64,000 nucleotides of DNA from Strongyloides papillosus (Eukaryota > Nematoda > Chromadorea > Rhabditida > Strongyloididae), in assembly GCA_005656395.1 (NCBI GenBank), contig SRSI01000010.1, forward strand, positions 1,054,001 through 1,118,000. The letters run 5' to 3'. Shown piece by piece: positions 47,490 to 61,820 of this stretch; position 1 is the stretch's first letter, and each line of letters opens with the position of its first letter. A program made the position numbers and the translations under genes. Under the pieces are notes generated by a model. The model was not told the DNA's origin. It saw only the letters and a program-made list of their open reading frames with translations, and did no database searches.

Positions 47490-50400
47490 TTATGAAATAC
47501 TATTCATCGAAGCACGATTAGGAGTTTTACGAGATAGTAATTTTGATTTAAAGATCAATGAACTTAGAAAATTTTTTGATTCATTTTCAGAAGGAACTTC
47601 TAAAAGTGGAGGGTATTGATTATTGTTGTTGTTATAAGACTTCACCGTATTTTTATTTAAACGTATATAATAAGAATCTAAAAAAAATAATGTTAGTAAT
47701 TTTGTCGATTAACTTACGCTGTAAAATATACTTTTGAGTAATTTCATCAATAGTGTTAACCTCATTATTTATCAAATTTCCTTTTATAAGATAGTCATAC
47801 CAAAATAATGTGTCTTCTCGTGTGTAAGTTGCTAGATAAATTTCAAAACTTCTATTACTCAATAATAGTAGATGTTTTTTAGATGTTTTTAATTTAATGT
47901 CCAATGATATTTTGAAGTACCTTGGTTGGATTAAAATGTTAGCCTTCTCTGATTTTTGATTTGAATAAATTAAAAGATATTTGACACCATTTATTGAAGC
48001 TAAAACAGCCCAACCTTTAATAAACTTATATCTAGCAGAATTTCTTAAACGATTGTTACTTAAAAAATTAGACATATCATTTCCAGATTGACTTTTTTGG
48101 ATAGAATTAGGTTGATAATTGGTATAATGTAAATATTTTATCCAACCTTCAATGAGAATACCAGACAGATTTGTGTATGGTGTTTCTGTTATCTCAATTA
48201 TATCTTCCAAAGAAGGTTTTCTATCAAAAGTAAAGTTTAAATTTTGATTTGTCAAAGTTTTTTCCACATCCTTACTTATATTCTCAGCATCATCCGGTTC
48301 TGCCAATGGAGCTAACATATTTAAAATTGGTTTTGTTCGATGCATCATGGAGGTTAATGAATAATGAGAAGAAGTAGATGATGATGGAGATGTCGTTTTT
48401 AGAATATTATAATTAGATGAAGTACTTTGTCTACTACTGGGCAATTCTTCCGATATATCTGTAAAAGTAGTTGATGCTGGTGTAAAACATTTACCACGAC
48501 TGTTTACAACAAAAGGTGAAAGAGGAACTTTTGAATAGTAAGATGGTGACATAGGACAATTATTTGAATGAGGTGTTGCTGAATTAGATGGAGATGAATC
48601 AAAATAAAAATTGCTATTTACTTTTGGTGATTCTAAATTTTTATAGTTATGATTTCTAATTGTGTCTCTTGTTCCATTATTTAACTTTGTTATTTCATTT
48701 ATTGGAGCAGACCAATCCAAGTCTGATATACTTGGAAGTTTATCAATTTTTAATTCCAAAACATTGTCATTCTCAACAACTTCTATCTCTGCATAGTTTA
48801 AGTTTGCTGTTATATTTTGATCATCAATAAATTCCTCATTAACATTATTAAACTCCACAATTTCATCCGTCAATCTATTATTAATAAAGGATTTTACATG
48901 CTCATTCGGTTGTTGGCGCATTCGTTTTGTTCTCCTTATTATAATATTAGGAACATCTGGTGAAGTAACGTCTACAGAATCATCTTGTTCTAAAATTATA
49001 GTATCATTCGAAAATTGCCTGAATACGGCACGCTTTCTACGAGATTTTAGATACGAACTAACGAAAGAATTCCTCCGCATTAATTCATTGTCCAATTCTA
49101 TTTCAAAAGGTACATCTTCGTATTCCGTTCCATCTGGTTTATCACCACTAATAGAATTCCTTCTCCTAATTTTTTTAGAGTCATCTTCTTCGAGTGATAT
49201 ATGTGAAATAGAAGCAAATTGAATTGTTGAGCCTGTATATCTCTTATTGTGATTTTTCCATGCAGATTTAGCTATATTTAAACTTGACGTTCTATTTAAT
49301 TTAAACCACTGTGTGGAAGAAGAATCTTCTGGTGCTGGAGATATTGGTTTATTGTTTGAAAAAATATTATTAAATTCAGTCAACGTTTTAAGTTTATTTT
49401 CCTTAGATATACGTTGTTTTTGTTTATTAGGTCTAATAAACATTTTTGCTGCAATGGGATTACGTGGTCTTTTATTAACTAGCAATACTATTTGTTTTCC
49501 AATTTTATGATCAAAATTACTATAGTTTGATTCTGAAAATACTAACATTTTGGCAATTTTTTGCAATTCCCATCCAATTACAGTAATACCATTTATCTGT
49601 AAAATTTCATCACCGGCATCTAATTTTTCACATTGATCCGCAGGAGAATCGGCCCTTATTTCACTTATTACATGAACACCTCTAAAAGATGATTGGATAT
49701 TAATGCCACATTCCATTTGTTCATTTATCTTCACAACAGCTCTTTCTGTAAAACTTGTGCATACAAAAATAGGATCATTCCTACTTCTAATTAATTCCAG
49801 TAAATACTCCTTCATTTTTTTAGCCTTTGTATAAATAGAATTTGTCTTTAGAATATTTCTCGATCGTAAGCTAACAACTTTTGCTAAGTCAATACAATCA
49901 TTTAAAATTTTTTCCCTTATTTTTATGTACATATCTAATCTATCAAATGGGCTTCTATCAAGCCAAAAAACAATTTTCTTCACTTCATCAACAACATAAG
50001 CCAAATTTGAATATGTATTATTAAGAAATGTATATACATTTAATCTCAAATTGTCTTTTGAAATATTTTTTATTTGCTCTGGAGTTGTTTGTACTTTTTG
50101 TACACATCCTATCAGCATATCAAGCTTAGAAACACATATCATCATAAGTTTTTGTAAATTGTCCTTTTCAATATCTCGACAGAAATATAATAAACTATTA
50201 ATTGCTTGCATAATAATTCTCCGTATACCAAAACTGTATATACCAATATTTTCAAGATACTCTTCATCGATTACATTTAAATTCTTACCAACGATATTCG
50301 CCTTTTTAATTTTTGGTATATATGCAATAATACCATCATCAACACCTATAAATTAATTTAATTAAAAAATTGTCAAAAATAAAGTACAAACCTTTTAACC

Positions 50401-50521
50401 ATTCTGCAAATTGGTCACAATTCCATGAAGAAACTATATATTGCAATGAATTTAAAACATCATAATTTTCATTATATGTAAAATATTGCAGTCTTCTCTT
50501 ATCCAAATGCTTTACTAACAT
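47490..50521 (-). CDS. cnk-1: Connector enhancer of KSR (CNK) scaffold
   Basis: Scaffold of the Ras-Raf-MAPK pathway at the plasma membrane. Three exons in phase: 50521-50392, 50345-47718 and 47677-47490, with introns of 46 and 40 bp, giving 981 residues. Domain order is that of CNK: SAM at about residues 32-95 (WNCDQFAEWLKG; IGIYSFGIRRIIMQA), CRIC at about 100-215, PDZ at about 243-325 (GVHVISEIRADSPADQCEKL, GDEILQINGITVIGW), a long disordered Ser/Asn-rich middle, and a PH domain at about 773-895 (GWIKYLHYTN; YKFIKGWAVLASINGVKYLL; FEIYLATYTREDTLFWYDYL). The last exon, 62 codons, is low-complexity. The C. elegans gene cnk-1 is the expected orthologue. Confidence 0.9.
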
Positions 50522-50938
50522 ATTAGAAACAATTGCTTTAATAAATGAGATTAATAGCAGTATATTTTCATTTTTTTTTAAATAAAAAATTTATATTTAG
50601 AAGAATAAAGTATATTCCTTGTCTCGTTAATAAATACTAAATATATATTTTTAATTTCTACGATTATTACTCTGCTAGTATAATGTCATTCAATAAAATA
50701 ATATTAACATGAAAAAGTGGTCAGCTTCAATATATTCATTTAAGCGCACAAATAATGTTTGTATATTTAATAACTGAAACATGGTGAGGTAATGGAGATA
50801 GCGCGATGAGAGTACATATGAAGTAATGTTATTCCAAGAAATTTTTTGTTTTAAAATTTACTTACTATACATAGAATATTGTTTATAAAACTAAATATAT
50901 AAATTATAAAGTAACTATCATCTATAGCAGATTATATA
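50522..50938. promoter_or_regulatory. Shared upstream region of CNK and SF3B1 genes
   Basis: A 417-bp gap between divergent start codons, somewhat less AT-rich near 50690-50830. It should contain both promoters. No specific motif can be named. Confidence 0.4.
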
Positions 50939-53900
50939 ATGGCATCAAAGATTGATCCCACTAAATTTTTACAAGAAACATGTAAAGATGCTGAGGTAAG
51001 ATATTTATAGTAAATTTTAATTTTATTATTTTTGTTGTTTTCTAGGATGATGATGTTTTTGCGGATACAAGAACAAAAACTATAGCGGATAGACAAAATG
51101 AATATCAAAAGAGATGGATGAATCGTGTTCTATCACCAGAAAGGGTAGATCCAATGAGTAAGTTTTTATAATTACTTACCATTTTTATTAAATTTCCCAT
51201 AATTTATTTCTTCAGTTGACCAAACTCCTGATGTTAGAGATCGTAATTTTGCACAAGTTATGCAAGAACAACGCCTTTGCGCTGAACAAAAAGCCATCGA
51301 AAAAGAAATGGTGGAAAAAGCCAAGAGTGGTAAATTAAAAGCATTATCTCCTTCAGGGCCTGCACAAAAAAGAGCAAAACTTGATGATGAGAAGTCAATT
51401 GACACTTTAGGTGGCGGGTCAATAAGATCAAATAATTCAAGTCTTCCCAAACAAAGATTAGCCATTCCAAAAATTTCTGCAACAGACGCTACACCTAACG
51501 TAAGTAGGTGGGATGAGACACCTGCACCGGGACAACCATTAGATGCTACACCAGTAAATAACCAACAGTGGGAAAGTACTCCTGCTCCATCATCTACAAG
51601 AAGAAATAGATGGGATGAAACACCAAAAGCAGATAGTGAATTTGCTTCTTCTGGTTGGGGTGCAGATACGCCTGTAGCTGTAAAAGTTGATGAATTTGAA
51701 CCAAAACAAGAATCTATGAGATCAAGTAGACAACGAAGTCGATGGGATCAAACACCTTCTATGGAACAAGCAGGATCTGAAACTCCATTGGTAAAGTCAA
51801 ATGGTTTTGAAACACCATGTGGACAATACGCCAATGGTATGATGACTCCAGGAGGAGCAACCCCTGCTGGAGTAGCAGCTATGGGCATGCAAACACCAGC
51901 TCCTGGTTTAATTCCAATGACTCCTAGCCAAATAGCTATGGCACGTTATGAGCAAGATATTGAAAATAGGAATAAACCTTTATCAGATGAAGAGTTATCT
52001 GCTTTGTTTCCAAGTGGCTACAAAATTGTTCCCCCACCACCTGGGTATGTTCCATTACGAACCCCATCAAGAAAATTATTTGCTACGCCAACACCAATGC
52101 ATGGTGCGGGAACTGGCTTTTTCATACCAGAAACACCTGGAAGAGGTGGAGGCAGTGGTGACGTTGGAGTTGCCGGTATTGTAGACACTCAGCCAAAAGA
52201 TAAGGAGCTACCTCCATTGAAACCTAGTGATTTACAACATTTTGAAAAATTGTGTCTTGATTTGGATGAAAATGTAATGACTAAAGAAGAAAAAAATGAA
52301 ATTGAAATAATGACATATTTATTAAAAATTAAAAATGGTACACCACAACAAAGGAAAAGTGCATTAAGAAAAATAACAGAAAATGCTCGTCGTCTTGGAG
52401 CTGGGCCATTATTTAATCAAATCCTTCCATTATTGATGTCCCCAAGTTTGGAGGATCAAGAAAGGCATTTCCTCGTAAAGGTTATTGATAGAATTTTATA
52501 CAAATTAGATGATCTTGTTAGACCGTATGTTCATAAAATTCTTGTTGTTATTGAACCTCTTCTCATTGATGAAGATTATTATGCTAGAGTTGAAGGAAGA
52601 GAGATTATATCAAATTTAAGTAAAGCAGCAGGTCTTGCTACCATGATATCGACAATGCGACCTGATATTGATAATCCTGATGAATACGTTAGAAATACAA
52701 CAGCTCGTGCATTTGCTGTTGTTGGGTCGGCTTTAGGAATCCCTTCATTGATATTATTTTTAAAAGCTGTATGCAAATCAAAAAAGAGTTGGCATGCTAG
52801 ACACACAGGTATAAAAATTGTTCAACAATTAGCTATTCTTATGGGGTGTGCCATAGTTCCTCATTTAAAATCTTTAGTAGAAATTGTTGAAAGTGGTTTG
52901 AAAGATGAACAACAAAAAGTTCGTACAATTACTGCACTTTGTTTAGCTGCTTTAGCTGAAGCTGCAACACCTTATGGTATTGATGCTTTTGATTCTGTAT
53001 TTAAACCATTGTGGCATGGAATTAGAACTCATCGAGGTAAAAATTTAGCAGCATTTTTGAAAGCTATTGGGCATTTGATACCTTTGATGGATGCTACATA
53101 CGCTAGTTACTATACAAAAGAAGTTATGATTATACTTAAACGTGAATTTAATTCACCTGATGATGAAATGAAAAAAATTGTTCTAAAAGTTTTAAAACAA
53201 TGTTGTGGAACGGAAGGTGTTGAAGCTAGTTATATTCGTGAGGATATTTTAGATCCATTTTTCAAGTCATTTTGGACACCCCGTATGGCGATGGATCGTA
53301 GGAACTATGCTCAAGTTGTTGACACAACTGTTGAAATTGCTATGAAAGTTGGTTCAGCTGAGATTATTGCTAGAATTGTTGATGATTTAAAGGATGAAAA
53401 TGAACAATACAGAAAAATGGTTATTGAAACAATAGAATGTATTATTACACTTATGGGATCTAATGATATTGATCAAAGATTAGAAGAATTATTAATTGAT
53501 GGTATAATGTATGCATTTACAGAACAAACTCAAGAGGATACTGTTCTACTTAATGGTTTTGGAACAGTTGTTAGATCACTTGGTCTTCGATCTAAAGCTT
53601 ATTTGCAACAAATTGGTGGTACAATTTTATTCAGATTAAATAATAAAACTGCTAAAGTAAGACAACAAAGTGCTGATTTGATTTCTCAAATTTCTTCGGT
53701 CCTTAAAGTATGTGATGAGATAGAAATGTTAAAACATTTAGGTTTAGTACTTTTTGAATATTTGGGAGAGGAATATCCTGAAGTTTTGGGTTCTATTATT
53801 GGTGCTTTAAATGCCATAGTTGATGCCGTTGGTATGACTCAAATGACACCTCCTATTAAAGATTTACTACCTCGATTGACACCAATTTTAAAAAATAGAC

Positions 53901-54733
53901 ATGAAAAGGTATTGGAAAATTGTGTTTGTCTTGTTGGTAAAATTGCAGATAGAGGAAGTGAATTTGTATCTGCAAGAGAATGGATGAGGATTTGTTTTGA
54001 ATTGTTGGATTTACTAAAAGCACACAAAAAATCAATTAGAAGAGCTGCTATTAATACATTTGGATATATTGCAAAGGCTATAGGACCTCATGACGTTTTG
54101 GCAACACTGCTAAATAATCTTAAAGTTCAAGAAAGACAACTTCGTGTTTGTACCACTGTTGCCATTGCAATTGTTGCAGAAAGTTGTGCTCCATTTACTG
54201 TTTTGCCAGCAATTATGAATGAATATCGTGTTCCAGATATGAATGTTCAAAATGGTGTTCTTAAAGCGTTATCTTTTATGTTTGAATATATTGGAGAGAT
54301 GGCAAAAGATTATGTTTATGCTGTTACACCACTTCTTGTTGATGCCTTGATGGAAAGAGACATTGTCCATCGTCAAATTGCTATTGATGCGACTGCACAT
54401 TTAACATTAGGAGTTTATAGTTTTGGTTGTGAGGATGCATTAATTCATTTATTAAACCATGTTTGGCCTAATCTTTTAGAAAGTTCACCCCATGTCATAC
54501 AACGTTATATCTTTGCTTGTGACGCTATGAGGGTTTCAGTTGGTCCAATAAAAGTAATGCAATATTGTTTACAAGGTCTATGGCATCCAGCCAGAAAAGT
54601 TCGAGAACCTATTTGGAAAGTTTTTAATAATCTTATTTTAGGATCCCAAGATGCATTAGTTGCAGGATATCCTAGAATCGAAAATACAGAAAGAAACAAT
54701 TACGTACGTGAAGAATTAGACTATGTTATTTAA
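50939..54733 (+). CDS. sftb-1: Splicing factor 3B subunit 1 (SF3B1)
   Basis: Core U2 snRNP protein that clamps the intron branch site. Three exons in phase: 50939-50995, 51046-51157 and 51216-54733, giving 1228 residues; human has 1304. The N-terminal third is disordered and carries repeated RWDETP/RWDQTP and SGWGADTP motifs, the phosphorylation and U2AF-homology ligand sites of the family, then [12 protein letters not shown]. From about residue 400 on it is HEAT repeats, nearly identical to other animals. Positions mutated in human cancers are unchanged: DEYVR, ARHTGIK and DEQQKVRT, with the lysine equivalent to human K700 at about residue 624. The high conservation across the C-terminal 800 residues makes the call certain. 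Confidence 0.98.
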
Positions 54734-57247
54734 CAATCTTTGTATGTATTAAAGAAAATGGATTTGTAGAAAAAAAATTTAATATTCTTTTTAATTTTGC
54801 AGTAAAATAATATTTGATTCTTGGTGTTGTTTCAAATAATAATTAAATAAGTTCATGTAAAAACTGTTTAAAATGATAGTTTCGATTTTTGATGATAAGA
54901 GCTTTTTTACACAAAATCAATACTGTTGTTTTTATTTAAAAGATAGTATCTTCAATTTGGGATTTTAAATGATAGAAAAAATAATTCAAAGTACAATTAT
55001 TCGGTGTAAAAGTAGCTGGTAATAAATTATTCGTTAACGAAATTATATTGTTTGAGGAGTATCTTTGTTTTTTTCCAAAATCGTTAGACTAGGCGCAAAA
55101 AAAGTGCGGTTTGTAAGAGTTCTTTGCGATATCGAGAAAAGAAAAAGATTATTGGGGAAATACATTTTTGAACTTCTTTAAAATTTTTGATTGTTTTTAA
55201 GGTATGTTAAGTATTATTTTTAATTTCATTTATGAAATAAATAAGGGTAAAACTATAGAAAGTAATATAAAATATATCTTACTTTTGAGTGAAACTTTCG
55301 TAAAAAAAACGTATAAAATTAATTTATATAAAGAAAAAGCTTTAATATTTGTATCATGAAACATAAAAATTTATAAATTGGCTTAAAACGAAAAAGTAAT
55401 GACTATTCAAAATCCGTGATTGTATTTTTAACATTTTGTATGTTATTAAATTAAAAGTGTTCATGACTAGTAGAAAAATTTCTAAACAAATATTTATAAT
55501 CTTTTCATTTATGACAAAAAAAATAAAAGAAACAATTTCCATTTCCTCATAATTATTTTCAAATTTAACCAATTTTTATGATTAAGTAGGCAAAGGATGT
55601 GTTTTTTCTAACTTTATAGGAAAGACTTTATTAAAAAAAGATTTGACAGAATTTTATAATCTTTCTTAAAAAAACCATTTTTTGTCCTTGTTGTATAATT
55701 TTGTTACTGAATTGCCTTTTTTCAAAGTTAAAATAATAACGTAAATTATGTTTCATTTTAAGGTACAACTCCAGAATGTTAAGAAAACTTAATATCGTGG
55801 ATATTAATCAAAAACGGACTTAGTTATGGATCAAAGTGCGATAATGGCTTGTTAAGAAAAAAATTCAATACTAAATGAGTTGAAAGGTTAAACAAAGCTT
55901 GGTTAGAGGCATGGCCTTCTTGTAATTCGATAAAATCAGAAAATTTCTATGTACATTTTCAACTATGAATATTTACATTTAAAAGAATGAAAATTAGAAT
56001 CTAAAAGAGAGTTAAACCACAAAGTATATTTTATGTTATATTCATCATGTTCTGAAACTTTAAGAGATCACGTAAAAAAATCCATATTATTGGATTGATT
56101 GAATAAATCAAACTAGTAAAAAAATTCAATTTTATTACTTTTATTCTATTTTATTTCCATTACATAATTTAACAATAAAACTCGAGTTTTTTTAAATAAT
56201 ACACTAAATAAGGATAAAGAAATAATATTTTCAAAATTTCAAACAATTTTAGTAGGTCACAAGTTTTCAATAGTTTAGGAAATGTATAAATACCAATCTT
56301 TATATTTATTAAATTAAATACAATTTATTCGATAAAGAAAAAAATGGTTTTTCTATAATATAAATAAAAAATATTTTCTCCATTATTAGTTGAAGGTATA
56401 TGAAAAAAAGTAGAACATTCTTGCATATTTCAATAAATTTTATTTAAAGTGGCAAATATTTTTATTGTAAAAATTATATATTAGGTGTCTATATGCTTCA
56501 TTAAACCTGATTATTAAAGATATGAATTTCGAATAACCTACAATTGTTATTTTTTTAAAGCATGTACTTTTTTTAATTTAGTTGAATTAATTCTACTATT
56601 TTAGTTATTACATTAAAAAATAAAATACATCATAACTAGAGGCGTTTGGAAATTTATTGAACTTCTAATGATTTCCAGAGTTTTTTTTTGCTATAAAATT
56701 AATAAATTTGGCATTAGAAATTTTAATGGATTTCATATTTATTACTTAAAGTAGGTTAGCATTCATTACTGCTTTCTATAGCATTGTCTTATTTTAGCAT
56801 ATGGTCTTTTTTTATTATTCAAGTTTAAAAACTTAAAGTTTATATGTATTAGAGTTTGCAATAATGACAAAACACATACACATAGCAATTAAAAATCTTT
56901 TTAAATTTATAGATTTAATTTCAAGATTAACTGTTTTAAAAAACACAAACAAAAAGTAAATTTTATTTAAATATTATATTTTTTTAACTAAACTTTCGTG
57001 CATTTCTTAAACGTTATGAATAGTAATTGTTAAATATTTTTTAATAAATTTTAATATGTTACAATTATAATCTTCGTAAGCATGTCACTCTTATCGCGAA
57101 CGAACAATGGTGATATATGTATAAAACATATAATAACCTAAAACTTTCTGTTTTAGCTTCAATACTTGTTAATGTCAATATTTTTTTCCTATTTTTATTA
57201 ATAATTATAATTAACATTTTGAATTGTATGATTTATTTGATCTAAGT
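54734..57247. other. Intergenic, AT-rich, no gene seen
   Basis: About 2.5 kb between the SF3B1 stop and the Iml1 start. It should hold the SF3B1 3' end and the Iml1 promoter. Slightly GC-richer patches occur near 55080-55150 and 57070-57110. The 72-codon minus frame at 55354-55572 has no protein-like pattern. No RNA gene recognised. Confidence 0.5.
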
Positions 57248-60200
57248 ATGATGACATCTTTAAGCGATAAAACGCTATTTGAAAAAAATTATTCAAAAAA
57301 AGTAGAAGCAATAACAACAACTTTGGTAATGAAAAATCATGAACAAGGAACTATGGAAGACGATTATATAGAACTTCCAAATAATTTAATTCCAGGATTG
57401 AGAAATGATGACCTACTGCATGTTAGAAGTCTATCTTCAGATAATTATATAATATTACCGTTTACACCTTCAGGTGCAAATGAAAAAGAAGTAAAGTTGT
57501 ATACAAAAGGTATTGAAAATTACAAAGATTTATGCAATAATCGTATTTTTCATTCACCTTACAAAGTTATGATAAGAAGAGCTACAAAAAAAGAAGTAAA
57601 ATTAGATAGTATAGAATTAACTTTTAACGATTGTTATGTAAGTAGAACTGATATGTGGCGTCTTAAACAATGCCTTATTGATCAATGTATTAATTTGAAC
57701 CAATATTTTGACTTTATGAATATGTCACTTAGAACAGCTTTTTTATGGAGAAAAGGAGAAACTAAAACAAGTGGTTTTATTTCAAAAGATACAAAAGTTG
57801 TATTTAGATCATTATGTACACAAGTTTTAATGTATATACAAATTAGTGATGAAATGTGGCATATGGATCACCAAGGTGACTTATATTTTGAAAAATGTGT
57901 TAAAGGTTTTATTCCTGATTTATTTAAAAGATGGCAAGAAGAGAAATGTGGCCATCATGTTAGTATAATTGCTGTAACACGTTATCACTATAAAGAAGAA
58001 CATTTAACAAAAGAAATTAGGCAAAAATTGAACATTAGGTACGATTATTTAAGTAGACCTTATCAAGATTTTTATTATTTACTTGTTCAAAATGAATGCT
58101 ATAATGATTGGATGACAGTTATGCCGAAATTGAAGGCTGCTTTATATGATTTTAGAATTTCTATTGTAGATTATCACAAAATAAATTTACCAAAGTGTAG
58201 AATTACTGAGAGTTTTGATGTTTCATCTGCTGCAGATGGTTGCTTTTTAGAAGTTTTAAATTTATCAATGAATAATTTTTTTCTTTATCATTCCGATAGA
58301 AAATTTGAAACAACTGGTCAACAAGTAATTTTTGTGACTCCAGGATGTGGTGTTTTCTATGTTGATAAACAACTTGTTCGATTTACAAAACAAAGAATTA
58401 TTGATGCTGGTATTTCATTGGATATTGTTTGTTTAGGAGAGCAACCGTTACATGCAGTACCACTTTTTGTTTTTCGTGAACAAGGAAGAGAAAGCGAAGA
58501 ATATTTTATTCCTCATTGGATGAATTACTCCTACTATAGAAGAGAAAGATCATCATTAATTGTAAATAGTTTTAAACCAAGAATAACATTTCCTGAAGAT
58601 TTATTTCAAAAAACAAAGCCTGGATTATTTATGAATGTTAATGACGATGAAATCGAAGACATGTATGAATATGACAATCAAAAAGAAAAAAGGCTTTCTT
58701 CTTGTTATAAAAATGAATCGAAAGTACATTTACGAAAATTAAAAGAAGAATTAAATATTAATGATTCAGTAACAAAAGTTTTAAATAATTGTAAAAATGT
58801 AGAAATAACAATACCACAAGAAGTAACGGAAGTAATAGGTATTACCTATGATGATTTATCATATCATGAATTGGCTGAAGAGGCTATGGAAGATGAAAAC
58901 TACAGTGAAGATGGTGATGTATTAACTGGTACAGTTTTTTCAATGGATGAGGATCAAAATGATTTTTTTACCAAAAAGAGAAAAAAAAGTTTTGAAAACA
59001 AGAGAATTAGAACTTTTAGTAATCGAGGAAATAAAATGAATACTGAATTTGGTCCCGAAAGTTATGATTGTCAAAGAACATTATATCGTGAAAGAATAAA
59101 AGTTCAATCACCACAAGGGAAATCTTTAGAAACTACTTATGATGTAAATAAAAAACGGAAGAAAATTGTAAATTCTAGATTTTCTGCATACAACAAGTTT
59201 TTAATAAATCCATTTCGTCTTGAAGCATCAATTGTTCAAATATCTGCTAACAGGAGACGATGGATTCATGTTTTTCCTGTTGATAAAAGAGGTAGAGCTA
59301 TGTTATCTCATCACTACATTTGTGGTATCAATGTTCTATCAAAAGGTGAAGAAACAGAACTTGAAAAAATGGATTTGAATTCGGGTAGTGATGGGAAAAA
59401 AAGTGTTTGGGCCTGGGGAAGTACTGGAGAAGAGAAATGGGATCCAGATATGGAAATTGGTTGTGATTGGAAAAGTTTAGTACGACCTGGTTTATTACCT
59501 TTGACAACTGATTTTTTCCCAGACGGTCAAAGTTTATCATCATATACAAGTTCCTGTCATGTTGTATTAGTAGATCGAAGTTTAATGATGAATTGGGTTG
59601 AGGATTCTTTTTTAGATAGTCTTAAAAATATCGATGGTAATAGAGAAATTAAATTACAAAATCATCTTGATAACTTATTATTTGAACAACTAATTTACCA
59701 ACGTCTTCAAAGGGGCTTTCAAATTGTTTTACTACCAAATTGCATGATTGATAGTGCATTAAATACTGCAGGATTTTTAACAGAATCTGAAGAAGATCCA
59801 ATAAAACAATGTGCAATGTCTTTTAGCAAATTTTATCATGTATTACGTTTGTACAATCAAAAAATTGTTGTTGAAAAACTTATACCAACATCCATGTGTT
59901 GTCCAAAAATACCATCTTTAAGTGAAGAGAGTAAAGGAAAAATAAAATCTGGAATATTATCTAGTATTTCTAAAAATACATTATCTAAGAATAAAGAAGA
60001 ATTAATTATTACAAATACATCTGATACAGATTGTTCAAAAGAAGTATATAAATACCTCTTTCAGGTTCCTGATATGGATAGCTATATCGCTAGTACAACA
60101 ACTTTCAAACATCATAATCTTGATATCATAGAGTGGAAGATACTGGATTCAAACTTACAATCTCGTTTTTGCCCAAAGTTGTATTTTGATGATGATAAAA

Positions 60201-61500
60201 TTGATTTAAAAGCATGGAGCGCAAGATTTGTTTTACTACCAAGTAGTAAAGCATATATGAAAAATGTTCGAGAACTCCAAAGAGGTGATGTTTTCAAAAT
60301 AAATATGATAATTGATAAGCACTTGGATGAACACCTTTTTCATTTCTCAATGTTTATGCAATTTTTAAATCCTCTATCAAGGCCAAGCATAGTATTTAAA
60401 AATTTAGAAAGAAATCCGAAAATTGCAAAAAATAATTTTAATGCTATTAAGAAAGCATTTTTAGAATTGAAGCAATTAAAATATAAAGATTTGATACTTG
60501 ATGGAATGTTTATTCTTCTCGAATTTATGATATTTCTTAAAAGAAGTGTTCATGAGTTGGAAGACTGGAATTTAGTAGACAAATATTTGGATAAACTGAT
60601 CCAAGAAAACTTAATTAAAATTGCAGTGCCAGATCCAAAAAATGATCAAAAAAAATTTCGTGGATTTATATATTATTATTTTCCAGATATTTTGTCTAAG
60701 GAAACAATAGAGTATTTTAGAGAAATTTGCCCGAAATCTTATTTAGCAGAATGCGAAGTAACCTTAGAAATAGAAAGAAAAATTAGTCGAGAAAGTACTA
60801 TAAAGAATCGTGATAATTACAGAATTGAAATATGTCCTTCTAAAACATTTAAAACAACATATGGCTTTTTGGGATATAAAGAATGTGCAATAGGAGTATA
60901 TGATAAAGTATTTTGTATTGGTAAAGGTTATGAGCTTCAACTTCGTTGGATGATAGCTACAGCAAGTAATATTATTGGAATAGTTAAAAAGTGGGTTCAT
61001 AAAGCAGATCATTATGGGTTACATATTGTACCAATTCCTGAAGATTTATTCGCCTTGGCTACAAATGTTGCTTCTTCTCCATTACGTGCACCCATACCAA
61101 TTCATTTTGAATATCCTGGCTTATCTAAAGAACATAAAAAGATTGTTGCAAATAAAATTTTAGAACTATTTGGTTTTCTTCCATTTAAATATAGTGAATC
61201 AAATAAAACTGTTCAATATGTTCACATTACAGGAGGAATGTTTTGTATGTATCAAGAATGTCATGAAACTTTCCAATGGTCATGGAATCATATGTTTAGT
61301 GATCGTTCACAAACATTTAAAGCAGAGTATGTTTTAGTTTTTGTACAGTATTATATACATATATTTTTTTTATTTTTAGATGTACTGAAAAATTTCAAGA
61401 CATAATGTTAAGTGACTTTAAAAAATTCTTTTATGGTAAAGATGATGAAAGGTTATCTAGTCTAATTGACTCATTAAAAATTAATTATGAAAGTAATTAA
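57248..61500 (+). CDS. Iml1/DEPDC5, GATOR1 complex subunit
   Basis: Subunit of GATOR1, the GTPase-activating complex for Rag GTPases that turns off TORC1 on lysosomes when amino acids are short. Exon 1 (57248-61326) and exon 2 (61380-61500), joined over a 53-bp intron in phase, give 1399 residues; human DEPDC5 has about 1600. The first in-frame ATG is at 57248. The Iml1 signature lies at about residues 332-411, with TGQQVIFVTPGCGVFYVD, FTKQRIIDAGISLDIVCLG and EQPLHAVPLF nearly as in DEPDC5. A divergent DEP domain is seen at about 1080-1150, ending LIQENLIKIA and RGFIYYYF. The C-terminal part (ELQLRWMIATASNIIGIVKKW, HYGLHIVPIPED) also matches DEPDC5. Acidic, low-complexity linkers account for the length differences. 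Confidence 0.93.
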
Positions 61501-61820
61501 ATAAAATATTTATTTAAAAAATTAATGATTAGAGAAAATTAATTATTAAAATATAAACTTATAATATAATATCAAATTTCTAGAAAAAAAAGATACTGTG
61601 TATACATTTTGATAATTACAAGAAAACATTTAAAAAATTTAATAACTTGTAGCTATCATAACCAGTGAAAAATGGTAAGTTTTTTAAAAAAAATATTAGT
61701 CATAACCCGTGGTCGAAGAAATTATAAGTTGGAAAATAAGTTGTAAGGCCAACGAAACATACGGGAGATCATATTTTTGATGGATAATTATTTGATTCAC
61801 CGTTGTTGTTTGAGGACATA
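61501..61820. other. Short gap between convergent genes
   Basis: 320 bp between the 3' ends of Iml1/DEPDC5 and the guanylate cyclase gene. AT-rich to about 61670, then less so. It must contain both 3' ends, probably with overlapping untranslated regions. No gene. Confidence 0.5.

Noticed and set aside
55354..55572. 72-codon minus-strand frame between SF3B1 and Iml1
   Set aside because: Hydrophobic low-complexity translation, no start or splice context, no family resemblance.
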